Below are positions 43,924 to 53,334 of a stretch of 62,676 nt of DNA, in pieces; position 1 is the first letter of the stretch; each line of letters starts with the position of its first letter. This DNA is from Pseudoalteromonas luteoviolacea (lineage in GTDB: Bacteria; Pseudomonadota; Gammaproteobacteria; Enterobacterales; Alteromonadaceae). Position numbers and translations under genes: made by a program. The stretch is from assembly GCF_021654285.1 (NCBI RefSeq), contig NZ_JAKFZS010000033.1:1-62676 (forward strand), in the 5' to 3' direction. The notes beneath the pieces were generated by a model. The model was given only the letters and a program-made list of their open reading frames with translations, had not been told where the DNA came from and did no database searches.

Positions 43924-45072
43924 ATGAAGGTATTAGTTCTAGGCGCGGGTCAATTGGCCCGCATGATGAGCCTAGCTTCTACACACTTGGGAATCGATGT
44001 TTTGGCTTACGATGTAAGTTCAAAGCAGGTGGTTAACCCGGTGACATTTGAAGTAAAACCAACCACGCTCGAACAAGAAGTAGAGCAATCTTACGCCATC
44101 ACAGCTGAGTTCGAACACATTCCAGAAGATGTGTTAAGTATCTGTCAGCAAAGCGGTAAGTTCTTCCCCGGCGCTGAGTCTATTGCAACAGGTGGTGATC
44201 GCAGCAAAGAAAAGGCTTTGCTAGACAACGCACGAGTTCCTTGCGCACCTTATGCTTTAATAACAGAAAAACAAGCATTTATTGATGCAATTGATGAACT
44301 GGGTTTACCGCTGGTAATAAAGACTTGTCAAGCAGGCTATGACGGTAAAGGGCAGTGGCGATTGAAAACGCCCGACGAAGCTGAGCCAATTTGGGCAGAA
44401 ATGAAAGACTTTTTGGATTCGGGCACTGACACAGCACCACATTCCATTATTGCTGAAAAAATGATCCCATTTGATAGAGAAGTCTCTATTATTGGTGTTC
44501 GTGCTAGAGACGGCCAGTGCAAGGTTTATCCTTTGACTGAGAATCAGCACACCAATGGCGTCTTAACTCTGTCTATTGCAGGCAAAGAAAAGGCGGCAAT
44601 ACAAGTACAAGCAGAGTCTGCCTTCGAGAAGTTAGCCACTGAGCTGGATTATGTTGGCGTCTTGGCCATTGAGTTTTTCGATGTAGGGGGTCAACTACTT
44701 GTTAATGAGATAGCGCCTCGAGTACATAACTCAGGGCATTGGACTCAACAAGGTGCACATACTAGCCAATTTGAAAATCACATGCGTGCAATTACAGGCC
44801 TACCGATCGGTTCAACGGAACTTGTTAGGCCAACAGCTATGATTAATGTGCTAGGTCAACCTTCAATACCTCATACTGTGCTCAGTGTTCAAGATTGCAC
44901 AAGCCATTGGTATGGTAAAGAATCTAAGCCTGGCCGTAAAATGGGGCACATTAATGTCTCAGCAGATAATTTGCATCAATTAGGAGAGCGGTTAGCAGAG
45001 CTAGCTGAGATACTCCCTGATGACGATTATCCAGGCGTTGGAGCTACAAGCCACGCCTTGATTTTAAACTAA
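43924..45072 (+). CDS. purK: N5-carboxyaminoimidazole ribonucleotide synthase
   Basis: ATP-grasp enzyme that carboxylates AIR with bicarbonate to N5-CAIR. The 382 residues begin VLGAGQLARMMSLA and include LPLVIKTCQAGYDGKGQW (ATP-grasp lid), EFFDVGGQLLVNEIAPRVHNSGHW (Mg binding, catalytic loop) and the C-terminal domain. The length is as in E. coli PurK (355) with small insertions. It overlaps the purE 3' end almost directly and ends at a strong terminator. Confidence 0.97.
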   Translation: MKVLVLGAGQLARMMSLASTHLGIDVLAYDVSSKQVVNPVTFEVKPTTLEQEVEQSYAITAEFEHIPEDVLSICQQSGKFFPGAESIATGGDRSKEKALLDNARVPCAPYALITEKQAFIDAIDELGLPLVIKTCQAGYDGKGQWRLKTPDEAEPIWAEMKDFLDSGTDTAPHSIIAEKMIPFDREVSIIGVRARDGQCKVYPLTENQHTNGVLTLSIAGKEKAAIQVQAESAFEKLATELDYVGVLAIEFFDVGGQLLVNEIAPRVHNSGHWTQQGAHTSQFENHMRAITGLPIGSTELVRPTAMINVLGQPSIPHTVLSVQDCTSHWYGKESKPGRKMGHINVSADNLHQLGERLAELAEILPDDDYPGVGATSHALILN

Positions 45073-45100
45073 AAAAAGCCGAGCAGTAGCTCGGCTTTTT
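45073..45100 (+). terminator. Terminator after purK
   Basis: A perfect 12-bp stem (45073-45084 with 45089-45100), 4-base loop and T-run follow the purK stop directly. Confidence 0.92.
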
Positions 45101-45129
45101 ATTGTATTAAGTATTTATTAAGCTCTATC

Positions 45130-46068
45130 ATGGCCCAAATCAGTCCTAATTACTTCAAAGCCCTATACGTGATTTGTTTTTTTGCGTGTATCAGTCCAGT
45201 TTTTGGTTCCGCTACTGCATTATTTATGGGCATTACTTTTGCGCTTCTGCTTGGCAACCCTTTCGAGATACAAAGTGCGAATTTATCTAAGTTACTGCTC
45301 AAAATTTCAGTTATTGGATTGGGTTTTAATATTGATATTATGCAAGTACTTGAGGTAGGGCGTAGTTCACTAGTTTTGACTATTGTTAGCATTACCGCAA
45401 TTATTGGGTTGGGCGAAATTCTCACTCAACTTTTTCGATTGAATAAAAACACGGGCACACTTATTTCATTTGGTACCGCGATTTGTGGTGGCAGCGCGAT
45501 AGCAGCGATGGCACCCGTTATTAAAGCCAAACAAGACGAAATTGCTGTTGCTTTGGCAATTGTATTTTCATTAAATGCAGTTGGTTTACTGATATTTCCA
45601 TGGCTCGGCCATTATTTTGAATTGAGCCAGAGCCAGTTTGCAATCTGGAGCGCGCTTGCAATACATGATACGAGCAGCGTCGTAGGGGCAGCAGCTGCAT
45701 ATGGTCCAGTTGCGCTCGCCATGGCAACAACAATTAAGCTCACACGTGCTATGTGGATAGTGCCCTATACTGCACTAGCTGGTGTATTTTGGCGCTCTGA
45801 AGAAAGAACAAGTATCCCTCTATTTATTGTTGGCTTCTTATTGGCGGCAGCAATTAACACCTGGCTTCCAGAGTTAAAGTCTTTATGGGAATTGGGCTAT
45901 GAGGGAGCAAAAGCACTTTTAGTCGGGACTTTGTTTTTGATTGGCTCGGGGATCTCGAAAAAAGTATTACAGCAGTGTGGCTGGCAGCCATTCATTATGG
46001 CCCTGATTTTATGGATAATTGTCAGCTCAGTCATACTTGTATTAATCCTTGATGGATTTATTAAGTAA
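45130..46068 (+). CDS. YeiH-type putative sulfate exporter family transporter
   Basis: Inner-membrane protein of the UPF0324/YeiH family, whose substrate is not proven. The 312 residues have nine to ten membrane segments with GLGFNIDIMQVL, FGTAICGGSAIAAMAPVI, the helix AIHDTSSVVGAAAAYG and NTWLPELKSL. The C-terminus has a final helix near ILWIIVSSVILVL. SD is weak. It lies between two terminators, so it is monocistronic. Confidence 0.9.
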   Translation: MAQISPNYFKALYVICFFACISPVFGSATALFMGITFALLLGNPFEIQSANLSKLLLKISVIGLGFNIDIMQVLEVGRSSLVLTIVSITAIIGLGEILTQLFRLNKNTGTLISFGTAICGGSAIAAMAPVIKAKQDEIAVALAIVFSLNAVGLLIFPWLGHYFELSQSQFAIWSALAIHDTSSVVGAAAAYGPVALAMATTIKLTRAMWIVPYTALAGVFWRSEERTSIPLFIVGFLLAAAINTWLPELKSLWELGYEGAKALLVGTLFLIGSGISKKVLQQCGWQPFIMALILWIIVSSVILVLILDGFIK

Positions 46069-46185
46069 ATTTACTAAATTTTTTTGAACCTTTTAAAACT
46101 GCACTAGTCTGAATATATGAGGCTTGGATATGCCTCATTTCATATTCGTTGTCTATCAACGACTATGTGAGCGCAGAGAGTATTT

Positions 46186-46212
46186 GGCCAGTAGCTTTAC
46201 TGGCCTTTTTTT
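46186..46212 (+). terminator. Terminator after the YeiH-type gene
   Basis: GGCCAGTA (46186-46193) and TACTGGCC (46198-46205) with loop GCTT and seven T's. Confidence 0.92.
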
Positions 46213-46347
46213 ATCCTTCGTTGTTGCTGTTTTGTGAACACACCTGCAAACAAGCTAAAAACTTTGTTTGTTGGTCTTAAACCTGTCGAATAATGTTCTA
46301 TCTTTTGTTTAAATTGCGCCGATTTAAATCTTAAAAGAAGAGCTCTA

Positions 46348-48831
46348 ATGAAAAAATCCCTATTGAGCATTGCCGTTGCAGGTTTACTGCTAACGGGTTG
46401 TCAAACAACAAGCCAACAATCTGACCTTGAAGGTGCGAACAGCACTGCAAAAACAGTCGTTGAAAACGTACAAACACCACTTGATTTTGGTAGTGAAAAT
46501 ATCACGCTTGAGCAAGCTATGGCAGATCCAGATTGGATTGGTCGTTCTCCAGAAGATGCTTATTGGGGCGCTGATAGTAATACTATCTACTTTAATCAAA
46601 AACAGGTTGGAAACCAGCTTAGGGACACATTTTCGATAAATAGCAAAGGTACACAGCCTGTTGCTTTGTCAAACATACATAACATTGGTAGCGACGAAGC
46701 GATATACTCTTCAGACGGCAAGCTACAAGCATATACATTCCAAGGCAATATTTTTGTTAGAAATGTAGCAACACAAGAAGTAAAACAATTAACGCGTACA
46801 AGTGCAAAAGAAGAAATCCTTCAGTTCATGGTTTCTGGTGAGCTAGCATTCAAAGTAGGCAAAACAATCTTTTCGGTTGATGTAATATCTGGTTTGACTA
46901 AAGAATTAGTTAAAATCAACAATGGCAATAAACCGGTTGGCACACAAGAGCCAAATACCTACATTGCAAAAGAGCAACACAAACTTATCGATTATGTTGC
47001 GCTTACCCACAAAAACGCTTTAGACAAAGAAGCGCGCCAAGCGAATATTGAGTCTGAAAATAACTCTATTGCTAGTCAGCAAATTTATATCGGTGAAGGT
47101 TACAAGCTAGTAGATTCAAGCATTTCACCTAAAGGTGACAAGCTGATTGTTGTTGTAAGCAAAGCACACATGATTTCTCAAGCGACGAAAAAAGACATCA
47201 TGCCAAATTACATTGGTCAGGATGGTAATATCGATCCAGTACAAGCGCGCAGCCGTGTAGCGGACAACAAACCAGTTGAAGTTGAAGTGAGATACTTCGA
47301 CTTGAAAACAGGTGAGCAAAAAAACATTGGCTTTGAGACCCTACCGGGTTTTGACGAAGATGCTTTAGCCGACGTAAAAAGAGAAAATGCCAAAGCAAAA
47401 GGTGAGACGTATAAGTCTGAAAAATCACCACGTGCAATTAAGCTAATGCGCGATTGGTATTGGTCACAATCTCCTATCCAGTGGAATAGTAAAGGTGACC
47501 AAGTCGCAATGATGTTCAAAGCTTGGGATAACAAAGATCGCTGGATCGCGACTCTGGACTTTGATAAAGGCGAACTTGAGCCGCAGCATAGGCTACATGA
47601 CAAAGCTTGGGTAAACTATGCGTACAATGACTTTGGCTGGTTGAATAACGAAGATACGTTATTTTTCTTATCTGAAGAGTCAGGGTATAGCCATTTATAC
47701 GTTAAACCGCTTAATGGCAAGGCAAAGCAACTTACATCTGGTAAGTTTGTAGTATCAGAGCCAAAGTTAACGCGTGACAACAGCAAGTTTTTCTTCAAAG
47801 CAAACGTTGATCACCCTGGTATTTATGAGATTTACACCGTCGATGTAAACACAAAAGAAAAATCAGCAATTACTGATTTAAATGGTTTAACTGATTACTC
47901 GCTGAGCCCAGACGAGTCAAAGGTTTTACTTAAGCATTCAAAAATCATGATGCCTACAGAGCTTTATGTTGCTGATGCTAAGCCTAATGCTCAACCAAAG
48001 CGCCTAACCAATACCGTTTCTGACGAATTCTTAAACAAGAAACTGATTGCTCCTAAAATTGTTGCTGTGCCATCTAGCCACACTGACGCACCAATTTATG
48101 CAAAAGTTTATTATCCAGCAGACTATAAGCCTGGCGAAACAGGTAAAAAGCGTAAAGCAGTTATCTTTAACCATGGTGCAGGTTACCTTCAAAACTCACA
48201 TATGGGTTGGTCAGTTTATTTCCGCGAGTTTATGTTCCATTCATTACTTGCAAGCGAAGGCTATGTGGTAATGGATATGGACTATCGTGCGTCGAAAGGC
48301 TACGGCCGAGATTGGCGTACAGCCATTTATCGTCAAATGGGTACTCCAGAGATCCAAGATTTGGCCGATGGTGTTAAATGGATGAGTGAGCATGCAAACG
48401 TAGATGTAGGTTCTGTCGGTACATACGGCGGTTCATATGGCGGATTCATGACGTTTATGGCACTGTTCACGCAGCCAGAGCTGTTCCAAGCAGGTGCAGC
48501 GCTTCGTCCAGTTACTGATTGGGCATACTACAATGACCCGTACACGTCTAATATTTTGAACAGGCCTGATGTAGATCCTATTGCATATAAGCGAAGCTCT
48601 CCAATCTACTTTGCTGAAGGTTTAAATAAACCTCTATTAATTAATGCGCCAATGATTGATGACAATGTGTTTTTCCAAGATGTTGTTAGATTAGTGCAGC
48701 GTTTCATTGAACTTGAAAAAGAAAACTTTGAAACTGCTATCTACCCAGTAGAACCACATGGTTTTGTTCAGCCGTCAAGCTGGTTAGATGAATACCGTCG
48801 TATATATAAGTTATTTAAAGAAAACCTTTAA
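46348..48831 (+). CDS. S9 family peptidase lipoprotein (DPP IV/prolyl oligopeptidase type)
   Basis: Exported serine peptidase, likely removing dipeptides from peptides. The lipobox LTGC gives lipid-modified Cys18. Residues about 60-560 form the eight-bladed propeller (DPDWIGRSPEDAYWG, then many WSPDG/SPKGD-like strands). The C-terminal alpha/beta-hydrolase domain (about 575-827) has the nucleophile elbow GGSYGGF, the acid in APMIDDN and the His in EPHGF. The length of 827 residues is typical. SD AGAAGAG lies before the ATG. It is monocistronic and followed by a bidirectional terminator. Confidence 0.95.
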   Translation: MKKSLLSIAVAGLLLTGCQTTSQQSDLEGANSTAKTVVENVQTPLDFGSENITLEQAMADPDWIGRSPEDAYWGADSNTIYFNQKQVGNQLRDTFSINSKGTQPVALSNIHNIGSDEAIYSSDGKLQAYTFQGNIFVRNVATQEVKQLTRTSAKEEILQFMVSGELAFKVGKTIFSVDVISGLTKELVKINNGNKPVGTQEPNTYIAKEQHKLIDYVALTHKNALDKEARQANIESENNSIASQQIYIGEGYKLVDSSISPKGDKLIVVVSKAHMISQATKKDIMPNYIGQDGNIDPVQARSRVADNKPVEVEVRYFDLKTGEQKNIGFETLPGFDEDALADVKRENAKAKGETYKSEKSPRAIKLMRDWYWSQSPIQWNSKGDQVAMMFKAWDNKDRWIATLDFDKGELEPQHRLHDKAWVNYAYNDFGWLNNEDTLFFLSEESGYSHLYVKPLNGKAKQLTSGKFVVSEPKLTRDNSKFFFKANVDHPGIYEIYTVDVNTKEKSAITDLNGLTDYSLSPDESKVLLKHSKIMMPTELYVADAKPNAQPKRLTNTVSDEFLNKKLIAPKIVAVPSSHTDAPIYAKVYYPADYKPGETGKKRKAVIFNHGAGYLQNSHMGWSVYFREFMFHSLLASEGYVVMDMDYRASKGYGRDWRTAIYRQMGTPEIQDLADGVKWMSEHANVDVGSVGTYGGSYGGFMTFMALFTQPELFQAGAALRPVTDWAYYNDPYTSNILNRPDVDPIAYKRSSPIYFAEGLNKPLLINAPMIDDNVFFQDVVRLVQRFIELEKENFETAIYPVEPHGFVQPSSWLDEYRRIYKLFKENL

Positions 48832-48840
48832 TAACGACGA

Positions 48841-48867
48841 AAAAGGCCAGCATTATGCTGGCCTTTT
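48841..48867. terminator. Bidirectional terminator between S9 peptidase and rhombosortase genes
   Basis: An inverted repeat with arms AAAAGGCCAGCAT (48841-48853) and ATGCTGGCCTTTT (48855-48867). T-runs are present on both strands, and it lies between convergent genes. Confidence 0.88.
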
Positions 48868-48886
48868 CATCTAATAGTGCTCGTTG

Positions 48887-49489
48887 TTATATATTTTCAG
48901 ATTTATTACGGTCTAAATTTTGTATAAATAAAGGTATAGCTAAAACAACCCCACCTAAAGCACCAATAAGGTGTGATTCAATTGCCACCCGGGAATCAAT
49001 TAAGTCACCAACCTCAGCACTCGGTCCTGCATATTGTTCCCAAGCTAATTTACCTACAATACCTAAGAATAAAAGAATACCAGTAGGTTCTTTTACTTGA
49101 ATATCTTTTAGCGCACCCCAAACAATAATTCCATGTAGTAATCCGCTTAATCCAGTGTATACTCTGATGTCTGGACAAAATAGCCAAATGCCTAATCCAG
49201 TCCAAAGCCCTAGTAATAATACATGAACAAAATAACGCCTTATTGATGTGTGTTCTGCGTGCAGTACCCAAATAAACAAAATACCAACTAGGTTCAAACC
49301 TAAATGTGTCCAATTGGTATGAATATATTGGCTACTCCAAATCCGCCATATTTGACCTTCAGTGATCAATTGGCGGTGGAATTCGAGTGTATCTCGCATA
49401 TCAAAAGCCATTAATAGAGTAGCGATTATCGCTAGTGTCAATGGGGGTAAGATATACTGAGGGCTTACTGGAAGGTTGAAACCAAGCAT
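48887..49489 (-). CDS. rrtA: Rhombosortase (rhomboid-like intramembrane protease)
   Basis: Membrane serine protease that processes proteins with a GlyGly-CTERM tail. The 200 residues have six hydrophobic segments. The first loop has WRIWSSQYIHTNWTHLGLN, with the conserved His and Asn of rhomboids, the active-site Ser lies in YTGLSGLLHGI and the catalytic His in ESHLIGALGG. The variant GLSGLLHG and short length separate rhombosortase from GlpG. No protein in this window has a GlyGly-CTERM tail that I can see, so its substrates are elsewhere. ATG 49489 starts at MLGFNLPV. Confidence 0.88.
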   Translation of the reverse strand: MLGFNLPVSPQYILPPLTLAIIATLLMAFDMRDTLEFHRQLITEGQIWRIWSSQYIHTNWTHLGLNLVGILFIWVLHAEHTSIRRYFVHVLLLGLWTGLGIWLFCPDIRVYTGLSGLLHGIIVWGALKDIQVKEPTGILLFLGIVGKLAWEQYAGPSAEVGDLIDSRVAIESHLIGALGGVVLAIPLFIQNLDRNKSENI

Positions 49490-49570
49490 GCTATGTCTAC
49501 AATAATAAAGGTATTTTTACATATTGTGCCTGTTAACTTTTATGATGCCAACGAAGATCGAAAATAAATA

Positions 49571-51343
49571 ATGACTACATTCAAACTTAAGCACTCATTG
49601 CTAGCATTGATGCTCGCATCTAGTTTACCCGCTGTAGCGGACCAAGCTGACCCCAAAAAGCGAGAAGCAAGAGAGCCTGAAGCGGCAACCGGACTGACGT
49701 TAAAAAAAGAAAAAATTGCTGAAAAGTATATGGTTGTCGCTGCTAACCCGCATGCAAGTAAAGCAGGGCAGCTAATGCTTCAACAAGGTGGCAGCGCCAT
49801 CGATGCAGCTATTGCTGCTCAGTTAGTTTTAACGCTTGTTGAGCCACAATCATCAGGTATTGGTGGTGGCGCATTCATTCTTCATTATGACAAGCGCAAT
49901 GATTACCTCACCTCGTTTGATGGACGTGAAACCGCACCGAAAAAAGCAGACCATACGCTATTTTTAGACAAAGAGGGTAAACCTGTTAGGTGGATTGAGG
50001 CGGTTGTTGGCGGCCGTTCTGTCGGTGTACCGGGTATTATTCATTCTATGAAGCAAGCGCATGATAAATACGGAGTGCTGAAGTGGAAACAGTTATTCAA
50101 ACCAGCCATTGAACTTGCTAACAATGGCTTTAAAGTATCCCCCAGACTTCATATGTTGCTTAAAAAAGAGTTTAATCCGGGGTTAACTAAACTTTCTCCA
50201 GCGAAAGAGTATTTCTACCCAGATGGGAAGGCGCTTGAAATAGGCACTTTAGTTAAGAATCCGGCATTAGCGAAAATCTATAAAGAGATCGCAGAATACG
50301 GCCCTAAAGCCTTTTATGAAGGGAAATATGCAGAAGATATGGTCAAAGCAGTGCAAAAATCTGAAATTGCACCGGGCCATTTATCAATGTCCGATCTTGC
50401 AAATTACCAAAGTAAAGAGCGTCATCCAGTTTGCACCTCATATCATGATTATAAAGTGTGTTCGATGGCACCACCGAGTAGCGGCGGGCTAACGGTGCTG
50501 CAGATATTGAAGTTACTAGAAGGCAAAAAACTAGCGCAGTACAAACCAAATGATCCAAAAGCCGTTCATTTGTTTACTCAAGCATCAAGATTAGCATTCG
50601 CTGACCGTAACTTTTATATCGCAGATCCTGATTTTGTAGACGTGCCGACCCAAGGGCTTTTAAACCCGGTTTACTTAAATTCCAGAGCAAAGTTAATCGG
50701 GGAAAGAGACAATCAAGACGTGCCTGTGGGCGACCCATCAATGGGGAAATTATCTTACGCTCAAGACGACAGCTATGAATTGCCATCAACTACACACCTG
50801 TCAATAGTCGACAGTAAAGGTAATGCTGTTTCTATGACGAGCTCTATTGAGATGGGTTTTGGATCAACGATTATGGTGAACGGGTATTTATTGAACAATC
50901 AACTGACTGACTTCTCTCTTTCACCTAAAGTTGGTGGGAAATGGGTCGCTAACCGTGTTGAACCAAATAAGCGCCCAAGAAGCTCCATGGCACCTGTGAT
51001 GGTATTTAATAAAGATGGCAGTTTAAAATTGGTTGTTGGTTCGCCTGGTGGAAGTCGAATTATTAACTACGTAGCGCAAACTGTGATTGGCGTGCTTGAT
51101 TGGGGCTTAACGCCACAGCAGGCAATTAACCTACCGCGTGTTACAAATCGTAATAAATATACTACCTTGGAGAAAGGAACAGACTTAAAAACAATGAAGC
51201 CTTGGTTGGAGTCAAAGGGCCATAAAGTTCGTATCTCTGATTTAAATTCAGGCATTCACGCGATTGAAATAAAAGGAGGCCTTTTGTTTGGCGGTGCAGA
51301 TCCGCGCAGAGAAGGGGTTGCACTTGGAGAATCTAGCGAGTAA
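49571..51343 (+). CDS. ggt: Gamma-glutamyltransferase
   Basis: Periplasmic enzyme that moves or hydrolyses the gamma-glutamyl group of glutathione and related peptides. The signal peptide is 1-23 (AVADQ). The precursor of 590 residues self-cleaves to large and small subunits. The nucleophile Thr407 starts the small subunit in STTHLSIVD, followed by NAVSMTSSIE and NNQLTDF. The large subunit has SGIGGGAFILHYD with the Arg of DGRETAP, and SPGGSRIINYV is near the end. Released glutamate and cysteinyl-glycine fit the peptide-use theme of the window. Confidence 0.96.
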   Translation: MTTFKLKHSLLALMLASSLPAVADQADPKKREAREPEAATGLTLKKEKIAEKYMVVAANPHASKAGQLMLQQGGSAIDAAIAAQLVLTLVEPQSSGIGGGAFILHYDKRNDYLTSFDGRETAPKKADHTLFLDKEGKPVRWIEAVVGGRSVGVPGIIHSMKQAHDKYGVLKWKQLFKPAIELANNGFKVSPRLHMLLKKEFNPGLTKLSPAKEYFYPDGKALEIGTLVKNPALAKIYKEIAEYGPKAFYEGKYAEDMVKAVQKSEIAPGHLSMSDLANYQSKERHPVCTSYHDYKVCSMAPPSSGGLTVLQILKLLEGKKLAQYKPNDPKAVHLFTQASRLAFADRNFYIADPDFVDVPTQGLLNPVYLNSRAKLIGERDNQDVPVGDPSMGKLSYAQDDSYELPSTTHLSIVDSKGNAVSMTSSIEMGFGSTIMVNGYLLNNQLTDFSLSPKVGGKWVANRVEPNKRPRSSMAPVMVFNKDGSLKLVVGSPGGSRIINYVAQTVIGVLDWGLTPQQAINLPRVTNRNKYTTLEKGTDLKTMKPWLESKGHKVRISDLNSGIHAIEIKGGLLFGGADPRREGVALGESSE

Positions 51344-51381
51344 GCATAGGATATTATAGATTATTCAGTTATAATGTATGA

Positions 51382-51420
51382 CCCTGTTTACGGATCTCTC
51401 ATTCGTTTACAGGGCCGTTT
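51382..51420 (+). terminator. Possible terminator after ggt
   Basis: CCCTGT at 51382 and ACAGGG at 51409 pair, with TACG/CGT extensions interrupted by a two-base mismatch, followed by CCGTTTT. A moderate candidate only. Confidence 0.4.
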
Positions 51421-51515
51421 TATTGGTCTGATGTGCACTAAAGTGATTGAAAATTTGTGTACTTAGACAATAATGATCCCTTATATCAAAAAATTAAGAG
51501 TCACAGCTTGTAAAT

Positions 51516-53210
51516 ATGACTAAACAAACCGACCCTAACTACCTCTACATCCCATATTCTGGCCCAACTTTATTGGAAACTCCGCTTCTTAATAAAGGCA
51601 GTGCATTTAGCCAGCATGAGCGTGAAAACTTCAACTTAGCAGGTTTAGTTCCTCCTCGTTATGAAACAATTGAGGAGCAGGTAGAGCGTTGTTATCAACA
51701 ATTTTCAAGTTTCAAAGATAACCTAAACAAACATATTTATTTACGAGCTATTCAAGACAACAACGAGACGCTTTACTACCGCCTAGTGAGAGATCATCTA
51801 GAAGAGATGATGCCTATCATTTACACACCAACGGTGGGCGATGCGTGTGAAAAGTTCTCTGATATTTATCGTAGCTCTCGTGGATTATTTATTTCATATG
51901 AAGATCGCCACAATATCGATGATATTCTTCGCAATGCGACTAAAGGCAAAGTAAAGGTAATCGTAGTCACTGATGGTGAGCGAATTCTTGGTCTTGGTGA
52001 CCAAGGTATCGGTGGTATGGGTATTCCAATTGGTAAATTGGCTCTTTACACAGTCTGTGGCGGGATCAGTCCTGCGTATACATTACCAGTGATGTTAGAT
52101 GTGGGTACAAATAACGAGAAGTTATTAAACGACCCAATGTATATGGGCGCAAGACATAAGCGCATTAGCCAAGAAGAATACGATGAGTTCTTAGATCTAT
52201 TCATTAAAGCAGTGAAGCGCCGCTGGCCAAATGTGTTACTTCAGTTCGAAGATTTTGCACAACCGAATGCAATGCCTCTTTTAAAGCGCTATCGTGATGA
52301 AATTTGCTGTTTTAACGATGATATTCAAGGCACCGCTTCTGTAACAGTTGGTTCTTTACTTGCAGCTTGTCGAGTTAAAGGCGAAAAATTATCAGAGCAA
52401 AAAGTTGTTTTTGTTGGTGCGGGGTCTGCTGGTTGTGGTATTGCTGAGCAAATCATTGCACAAATGGTATCTGAAGGTATCTCAGATGAGCAAGCACGCA
52501 GTCAAGTATTTATGGTTGATAGGTTTGGTCTATTAACTGAAGGTATGGAAGGCTTAAGAGACTTCCAAGCAGCACTTGTTCAAACAACAGCAAACCTAGA
52601 GAGTTGGAACTACAGTGGTGAGTATGCATCTTTACTAGACGTGATGCACTGTGCACAACCAGATATTTTAATTGGTGTATCAGGTCAACCTGGCTTATTT
52701 ACTGAGCAAGTGATCAAGGCGATGCACGCAGGTTGTGAACAACCAATCATCTTCCCGCTTAGTAATCCATCTCGCCAAGTTGAAGCTCATCCAAAGGATG
52801 TGATTGAGTGGACAGAAGGTAATGCGATTGTTGCCACTGGTAGTCCGTTTGAACCAGTTGAATTTGGTGGTAAAACACACGTAATCCCTCAATGTAATAA
52901 CAGTTACATTTTCCCAGGTATTGGTCTAGGTGTATTGGCTGCTAAAGCGTCAAGAATCACAGAGTCAATGTTAATGGTTGCGAGTGAAACATTAGCGGAA
53001 TCTTCTCCATGGGCAAATACAGGTAAAGGCAGCCTTCTGCCTTCACTGGTGGAAATCGAGCAATTAAGTAAGCGAATTGCATTTGCTGTTGCCAAAAAAG
53101 CGATGGAAGAAGGGGTGTCATTAGACATGCCTGATGACCTAATTTGGTCTGCAATCGATAAAAACTACTGGATGCCAGAATACAGAAACTACAAACGCTG
53201 TAGCATCTAA
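51516..53210 (+). CDS. maeA: NAD-dependent malic enzyme
   Basis: Oxidatively decarboxylates malate to pyruvate with NAD. The 564 residues match E. coli MaeA (565). It has the catalytic-Tyr motif IIYTPTVGDACEKFSDIYR, VTDGERILGLGDQGIGGMGIPIGKL with the catalytic Lys, FNDDIQGTASVTVGSL with the metal-binding Asp, the nucleotide fold VVFVGAGSAGCGIA, and FPLSNPSRQVEA. SD is poor (AAGAG at 15 bases). It is monocistronic and ends at a strong terminator. Confidence 0.97.
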   Translation: MTKQTDPNYLYIPYSGPTLLETPLLNKGSAFSQHERENFNLAGLVPPRYETIEEQVERCYQQFSSFKDNLNKHIYLRAIQDNNETLYYRLVRDHLEEMMPIIYTPTVGDACEKFSDIYRSSRGLFISYEDRHNIDDILRNATKGKVKVIVVTDGERILGLGDQGIGGMGIPIGKLALYTVCGGISPAYTLPVMLDVGTNNEKLLNDPMYMGARHKRISQEEYDEFLDLFIKAVKRRWPNVLLQFEDFAQPNAMPLLKRYRDEICCFNDDIQGTASVTVGSLLAACRVKGEKLSEQKVVFVGAGSAGCGIAEQIIAQMVSEGISDEQARSQVFMVDRFGLLTEGMEGLRDFQAALVQTTANLESWNYSGEYASLLDVMHCAQPDILIGVSGQPGLFTEQVIKAMHAGCEQPIIFPLSNPSRQVEAHPKDVIEWTEGNAIVATGSPFEPVEFGGKTHVIPQCNNSYIFPGIGLGVLAAKASRITESMLMVASETLAESSPWANTGKGSLLPSLVEIEQLSKRIAFAVAKKAMEEGVSLDMPDDLIWSAIDKNYWMPEYRNYKRCSI

Positions 53211-53222
53211 TGTAAGTTGTTT

Positions 53223-53248
53223 AAAGGCCCTCAATTGAGGGCCTTTTT
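53223..53248 (+). terminator. Terminator after maeA
   Basis: A perfect palindrome AAAGGCCCTC-AATT-GAGGGCCTTT (53223-53246) ending in T's, 13 bases past the stop. Confidence 0.92.
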
Positions 53249-53334
53249 ATTAGCGTAATAAATAGCAAACAATTGGTTTGTAGCTATACTTAACTAACAA
53301 TTTACAGCACGGACTGCATGCAGTGGGAGTATCT

